9,418 nt of DNA from an uncultured Tolumonas sp. (lineage in GTDB: Bacteria > Pseudomonadota > Gammaproteobacteria > Enterobacterales > Aeromonadaceae): contig CAIZDF010000093.1 of the NCBI GenBank assembly GCA_903931645.1, positions 1 through 9,418 on the forward strand. Direction: 5' to 3'. The first letter of the stretch is position 1, and the number at the start of each line of letters is the position of its first letter. A program made the position numbers and the translations under genes. This document shows, in pieces, positions 6,488 to 9,418 of the stretch. The notes beneath the pieces are model-generated. The model was not told where the DNA came from. It did no database searches and saw only the letters and a list, made by a program, of their open reading frames with translations.

Positions 6488-7136
6488 TTTCCATCCTGAT
6501 AATGCTCTGCTGGCTGCTTATGCCGCCGATACGTTGCCACTCAGTATGACATTAGCCGTGGCGATCCATGTGGAATTCTGCCCAACTTGTGCCCGCCGTG
6601 TCGCCGATCTGGAACGTCAGCTCGCGGAAAGTGTGTTGATTGCCGATAGGGTTTTGCCCGAGGAAGAACACCTGTTCGATGACATGCTGTCGTATATTCT
6701 GGAACAACCGTCGGTAACTGTGCCGATGCAGGCGGAAGAACCGAAGATCGAGATCCAAGGGCAGTCATTCTGGCTACCCCGCGCATTACGCCATATCAGT
6801 CGCCAGAATTGGCAACAGATGGGAAATATTGGCCGTAGCCGCTTATTATTAGATGATCAGTCAAGCGGTCGCGCTAGTTTGATGTATCTGTCTGCTGGTG
6901 CTGCGGTACCACAGCATACCCACCGCGGTATTGAGTTAACGTTGCCGCTAACTGGTGTTTTCCGCGATGAATTGGGTGAGTATATTCCCGGCGATTTTGT
7001 GCTGCGGGATGCTAAAGTTGCTCATCAACCGCAATCGCGCGATGGTTGTCTCTGTTTTGCTTTGCTGGATGCCCCCGTGCAATTTACGCAAGGCTTGCCG
7101 CGATTATTGAACGGCTTTGGTGATTTATTGTATTAA
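6480..7136 (+). CDS. chrR: ChrR-type zinc anti-sigma factor with C-terminal cupin
   Basis: Cytoplasmic anti-sigma factor of 218 residues that sequesters the ECF sigma encoded just upstream. The N-terminal anti-sigma domain carries His5, His30, Cys34 and Cys37 (HxxxCxxC), one position off the zinc ligands H6, H31, C35, C38 of R. sphaeroides ChrR. The C-terminal cupin (about 95-205) has HTHRGIE, giving His146, His148 and Glu152, plus His182, the second zinc site of ChrR, and the Cys190-x-Cys192 pair also found there. In Rhodobacter the cupin is needed for the response to singlet oxygen; no membrane segment is present here. The start at 6480 (MINFHPDN) lies seven nt after AGGAG and overlaps the sigma stop (ATGATTAA), which implies coupled translation and balanced stoichiometry. 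The frame is open nine codons further upstream, but that would break the His5 register. Confidence 0.93.
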   Translation: MINFHPDNALLAAYAADTLPLSMTLAVAIHVEFCPTCARRVADLERQLAESVLIADRVLPEEEHLFDDMLSYILEQPSVTVPMQAEEPKIEIQGQSFWLPRALRHISRQNWQQMGNIGRSRLLLDDQSSGRASLMYLSAGAAVPQHTHRGIELTLPLTGVFRDELGEYIPGDFVLRDAKVAHQPQSRDGCLCFALLDAPVQFTQGLPRLLNGFGDLLY

Positions 7137-7150
7137 GCGCACTTCAGCTG

Positions 7151-7179
7151 TCGATCATTGCTGGCAAAGCAGATAAAAT
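7151..7179 (+). promoter_or_regulatory. Weak candidate promoter upstream of aguBA
   Basis: TAAAAT (7174-7179) is a 5/6 -10, with TCGATC (7151-7156, 3/6) 17 bp upstream. The 95-nt gap after chrR holds no convincing terminator, so aguBA may also be reached by read-through from the sigma operon. Confidence 0.25.
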
Positions 7180-7231
7180 TAGAGGTTCTGCCGTTCATTG
7201 ACAGTAATTTATTCTTCAGAAGGAGCGTGTT

Positions 7232-8116
7232 ATGGCATTAGTTACCGTTGCAGCCACTCAGATGGCCTGTTCCTGGGATATTGAGGGCAACGTCGCCCGG
7301 GCTGAAAAGCTGGTACGTGACGCAGCGGCGAAGGGTGCGCAAATCATCCTGATCCAAGAGCTGTTCCAGACACCTTACTTCTGCATTGACCAAAGCCCAG
7401 AACACTTCGATCTGGCGCAAACGCTGGAAGATAGCCCACTGATCCAACATTTTTCTGCACTGGCAAAAGAGCTGGATGTGGTGCTGCCGCTGTCGTTTTT
7501 TGAACGTGCCGGTAATGCGCATTACAACTCGCTGGTGATGATTGATGCCGATGGCGAAGTGCTGGATGTGTATCGTAAAACCCACATCCCAAATGGCCCG
7601 GCTTATCAGGAAAAACAATTCTTCACTCCGGGTGATACCGGTTTTGTCGTGTGGGAAACCAAATACGCCAATGTCGGCGTTGGTATCTGCTGGGATCAAT
7701 GGTTCCCGGAAACCGCGCGCAGCTTGGCGTTGTTGGGTGCTGATGTGATTTTCTTCCCGACCGCGATTGGTTCTGAACCGGCTTATCCAGAAATCGACTC
7801 ACAGCCACATTGGACACGCGTACAGCAAGGTCATGCTGCTGCCAATATTATTCCAGTGATCGCCTCTAACCGTGTTGGCACTGAAAAGAGTAAATTTGTG
7901 GAAGGTTTAGAAATGACCTTCTACGGTTCTTCTTTTATCGCCGATCAAACGGGTGCATTGGTACAACAGGCGGATAAGACCAGCGAATGCGTGCTGGTGC
8001 ATACCTTTGATCTGGACGCGATCCGCAAACAGCGTATCAGCTGGGGTCTGTTCCGTGATCGCCGCCCGGCGATGTACGGCACTATCATGACTTCCGATGG
8101 CGAAACTTCTTGGTAA
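7232..8116 (+). CDS. aguB: N-carbamoylputrescine amidase
   Basis: Nitrilase-superfamily amidase that hydrolyses N-carbamoylputrescine to putrescine, CO2 and ammonia, the last step of the agmatine route. The catalytic triad is visible: Glu43 in IQELFQTPYF, Lys116 in YRKTHIPNGP, and Cys153 in GVGICWDQWFPE. The QELFQ...YFC N-terminal block, the FFPTAIGSEP segment (174-183) and the end MYGTIM are typical of this family rather than of other nitrilases. The 294 residues are the normal length. ATG at 7232 has AAGGAG six nt upstream. aguA follows after 48 nt, completing the pathway; no arginine decarboxylase or AguR-type regulator is in the window. Confidence 0.96.
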   Translation: MALVTVAATQMACSWDIEGNVARAEKLVRDAAAKGAQIILIQELFQTPYFCIDQSPEHFDLAQTLEDSPLIQHFSALAKELDVVLPLSFFERAGNAHYNSLVMIDADGEVLDVYRKTHIPNGPAYQEKQFFTPGDTGFVVWETKYANVGVGICWDQWFPETARSLALLGADVIFFPTAIGSEPAYPEIDSQPHWTRVQQGHAAANIIPVIASNRVGTEKSKFVEGLEMTFYGSSFIADQTGALVQQADKTSECVLVHTFDLDAIRKQRISWGLFRDRRPAMYGTIMTSDGETSW

Positions 8117-8136
8117 GTTTTTCCTGCCAATCTCTT

Positions 8137-8163
8137 TCCTGACAGTAATCAAGGACATCAGGA
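8137..8163 (+). promoter_or_regulatory. Small hairpin in the aguB-aguA intercistronic RNA
   Basis: TCCTGA (8137-8142) pairs with TCAGGA (8158-8163); the 15-nt loop holds the likely aguA ribosome site AAGGA (8151-8155), and the stem ends two nt before the aguA ATG. It may affect access to that site. Six bp with a large loop is weak evidence alone. Confidence 0.35.
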
Positions 8164-8164
8164 T

Positions 8165-9256
8165 ATGACAATTAAGACAGTAACCGGCCTGCCAAAGCAG
8201 GACGGTTTTTTTATGCCTGCCGAGTGGGCACCGCAACAAGCAGTATGGATGATCTGGCCGTTCCGCCCGGATAACTGGCGTGAAGCCGGTAAATTCGCGC
8301 AAGCCACCTTCGCCCAAGTGGCGGAAGCGATTGCTGGTGCAACCCCTGTCTATATGGCGGTGCCTGAGCAATTTATGGCACAGGCCAAAGCCATCATGCC
8401 TGCTGCCGTCACGTTAGTGCCGATGAACAGCGATGACTGCTGGGCGCGTGATACGGGCCCGACCGTCGTTATCAATGGTAACGGCGAATGTCGCGGTGTG
8501 GATTGGGGCTTTAACGCCTGGGGTGGCCATCATGGCGGCCTTTATTTCCCATGGGATCAAGATGAGCTGGTGGCGCGTCAGATGCTGTCCGTACATGGCT
8601 TTGATCGTTATGCCGCCCCCTTGATTTTGGAAGGCGGCTCGATCCATGTGGATGGTGAAGGCACCTGTATGACTACGGCAGAATGCCTGCTGAACAAAAA
8701 CCGTAATCCGCATCTTTCCAAAGCACAGATCGAAGATTATCTGCGTGATTATTTGAACGTTACTCATTTCATCTGGTTGGAAGAGGGCGTGTATATGGAT
8801 GAGACTGATGGTCACATCGATAACATGTGCTGTTTTGCTCGCCCTGGTGAGGTGATTTTGCATTGGACGGATGATGAAACTGATCCGCAATATGCACGCT
8901 CGCAAGCGGCGTTTAAGGTGCTGTCAGACGCGGTAGATGCCAAAGGCCGTAAGCTGAAGATCTGGAAACTGCCGCAACCAGGCCCGCTGTATTGCACCGA
9001 AGAAGAGTCAGCCGGTGTGGTTGATGGCTCTGGCGTACCGCGTGATGCTGGTGGTCGTCTGGCGGGTTCCTATGTGAATTTTTTGATCACTAACGATCGC
9101 ATTGTCTATCCGTTACTCGATCCAAAAACGGATGATGAAGCGAAGGTCATTTTGCAGCAGATTTTCCCTGAGCATACCGTTGTCGGTGTGCCGGCGCGTG
9201 AAATATTGCTCGGTGGCGGTAACATTCACTGCATTACGCAGCAAATTCCTCGCTGA
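8165..9256 (+). CDS. aguA: Agmatine deiminase
   Basis: Guanidino-group-modifying enzyme that converts agmatine to N-carbamoylputrescine and ammonia; its product is the AguB substrate. Seen in the 363 residues: N-terminal [20 protein letters not shown] (13-32), substrate-binding [11 protein letters not shown] (90-100), [12 protein letters not shown] with Glu156, DETDGHIDN with His216, and the C-terminal nucleophile Cys356 in [11 protein letters not shown]. Length is normal. The start at 8165 has AAGGA nine nt upstream. Met17 (8213) could in principle be an alternative start just before the conserved PAEW block, but I see no ribosome site for it. A terminator-like hairpin overlaps codons 6-16. 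The ODC-independent route to putrescine would also need arginine decarboxylase, which must lie elsewhere. Confidence 0.97.
   Translation: MTIKTVTGLPKQDGFFMPAEWAPQQAVWMIWPFRPDNWREAGKFAQATFAQVAEAIAGATPVYMAVPEQFMAQAKAIMPAAVTLVPMNSDDCWARDTGPTVVINGNGECRGVDWGFNAWGGHHGGLYFPWDQDELVARQMLSVHGFDRYAAPLILEGGSIHVDGEGTCMTTAECLLNKNRNPHLSKAQIEDYLRDYLNVTHFIWLEEGVYMDETDGHIDNMCCFARPGEVILHWTDDETDPQYARSQAAFKVLSDAVDAKGRKLKIWKLPQPGPLYCTEEESAGVVDGSGVPRDAGGRLAGSYVNFLITNDRIVYPLLDPKTDDEAKVILQQIFPEHTVVGVPAREILLGGGNIHCITQQIPR
8182..8212 (+). terminator. Terminator-like hairpin inside the aguA 5' coding region
   Basis: Left arm 8182-8192 and right arm 8197-8207 form AACCG/CGGTT, one G-A mismatch, then CCTGC/GCAGG around a CAAA loop. 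Seven Ts (8206-8212) follow. The shape is that of an intrinsic terminator on the plus strand, although it lies within codons 6-16 of aguA. Ribosomes translating aguA would be expected to suppress it. The T run encodes part of the conserved Gly-Phe-Phe-Met block, so it could be a by-product of coding. Confidence 0.5.
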
Positions 9257-9300
9257 TCATCGAGCGCCGTCAACGACGCTGCAACTTCAAGTACGAAAGG

Positions 9301-9329
9301 TATAAACAGCCGGTAGATTATACCGGCTG
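9301..9329 (-). terminator. Terminator of the EAL-domain gene
   Basis: Perfect 9-bp stem, CAGCCGGTA (9321-9329 on the minus strand) with TACCGGCTG (9307-9315), 5-nt loop, then TTTATA. The T tract is short, so efficiency may be moderate. The plus strand has no T tract, so it serves the minus-strand gene rather than aguA. The TAA stop of the gene lies in the loop. Confidence 0.6.
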
Positions 9330-9418
9330 ATGTTCACGCAATAACTGCTCAAATTGCGCCGCCGGGATCGGCGGGCTCATCAGATAACCTTGATAACAAT
9401 CGCAACCCTGACTTTTCA
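9318..9418 (-). CDS. EAL-domain protein, C-terminal fragment
   Basis: Only the last 32 codons are in the window; the gene continues beyond 9418. The visible end reads GCDCYQGYLMSPPIP followed by AAQFEQLL, the characteristic tail of EAL domains, which are cyclic-di-GMP phosphodiesterases. The QGYL block closes the TIM barrel. Whether the protein also has GGDEF, PAS or membrane parts, and whether it is catalytically active, cannot be seen. It converges on aguA, with 61 bp between the stops. Confidence 0.85.
   Translation of the reverse strand, partial: KSQGCDCYQGYLMSPPIPAAQFEQLLREHQPV

Noticed and set aside
7198..7203. Perfect -35 hexamer TTGACA before aguB
   Set aside because: No -10 element lies at 16-18 bp; that position holds the ribosome site, and transcription would begin after the start codon region.
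8103..8122. AAACTT/AAGTTT hairpin with Ts at the aguB stop
   Set aside because: The 6-bp stem has only one G-C pair; too weak to call as a terminator.
9264..9282. Imperfect AGCG...CGCT dyad after aguA
   Set aside because: It contains a mismatch and no T tract follows, so it is not a credible terminator.
1..9418. CRISPR array, tRNA/rRNA, insertion sequence or phage genes
   Set aside because: No spaced direct repeats, RNA gene structures, transposase or phage proteins were seen; all long frames are accounted for by chromosomal genes.

Overview
The window looks like chromosomal DNA of a gammaproteobacterium of roughly 50% GC. The gene set (argS-ftsN-hslV-hslU, an EAL-domain protein and the aguBA putrescine pathway) and the protein sequences fit the Aeromonadales or a close relative. 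A Tolumonas-like genome is my best guess, at low confidence because I could run no search. Nothing points to phage, transposon or plasmid DNA.

Left half, minus strand (27-4915): argS, ftsN, hslV and hslU lie head to tail. argS (arginyl-tRNA synthetase) has a possible sigma70 promoter at 4969-4997. ftsN (essential divisome protein) starts 3 nt after the argS stop. hslVU (HslV peptidase and HslU unfoldase) has its own clear sigma32-type heat-shock promoter at 1981-2010, followed by a leader with a stem-loop and a GTG start. The 3' end of ftsN carries a 21-bp tandem duplication that gives two in-frame stop codons.

Right half, plus strand (5175-9256): a stand-alone LON substrate-binding-domain protein comes first. 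It is followed by an ECF sigma factor and its ChrR-type zinc anti-sigma factor, which overlap by 8 nt. All zinc ligands known from Rhodobacter ChrR are present. A TGATCC-N18-TAATA element upstream of the sigma gene matches the promoter recognised by RpoE/ChrR-type (ECF11) sigma factors, so the pair is probably autoregulated and responds to singlet oxygen or organic peroxide stress. Next come aguB and aguA, which convert agmatine to putrescine. A terminator-like hairpin with a T7 tract lies inside the first codons of aguA. The window ends in the C-terminus of a minus-strand EAL-domain protein whose stop codon sits in the loop of its own terminator-like hairpin.

No stretch longer than 300 bases lacks a gene. 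The longest gap (4916-5174) separates the divergent argS and LON-domain genes and holds the argS promoter and an 11-bp inverted repeat. I see no wholly new system. The most notable signals are a non-canonical HIGH motif in ArgRS (AVHH), the intragenic terminator-like hairpin in aguA, and the compact sigma-ChrR module placed next to polyamine genes.
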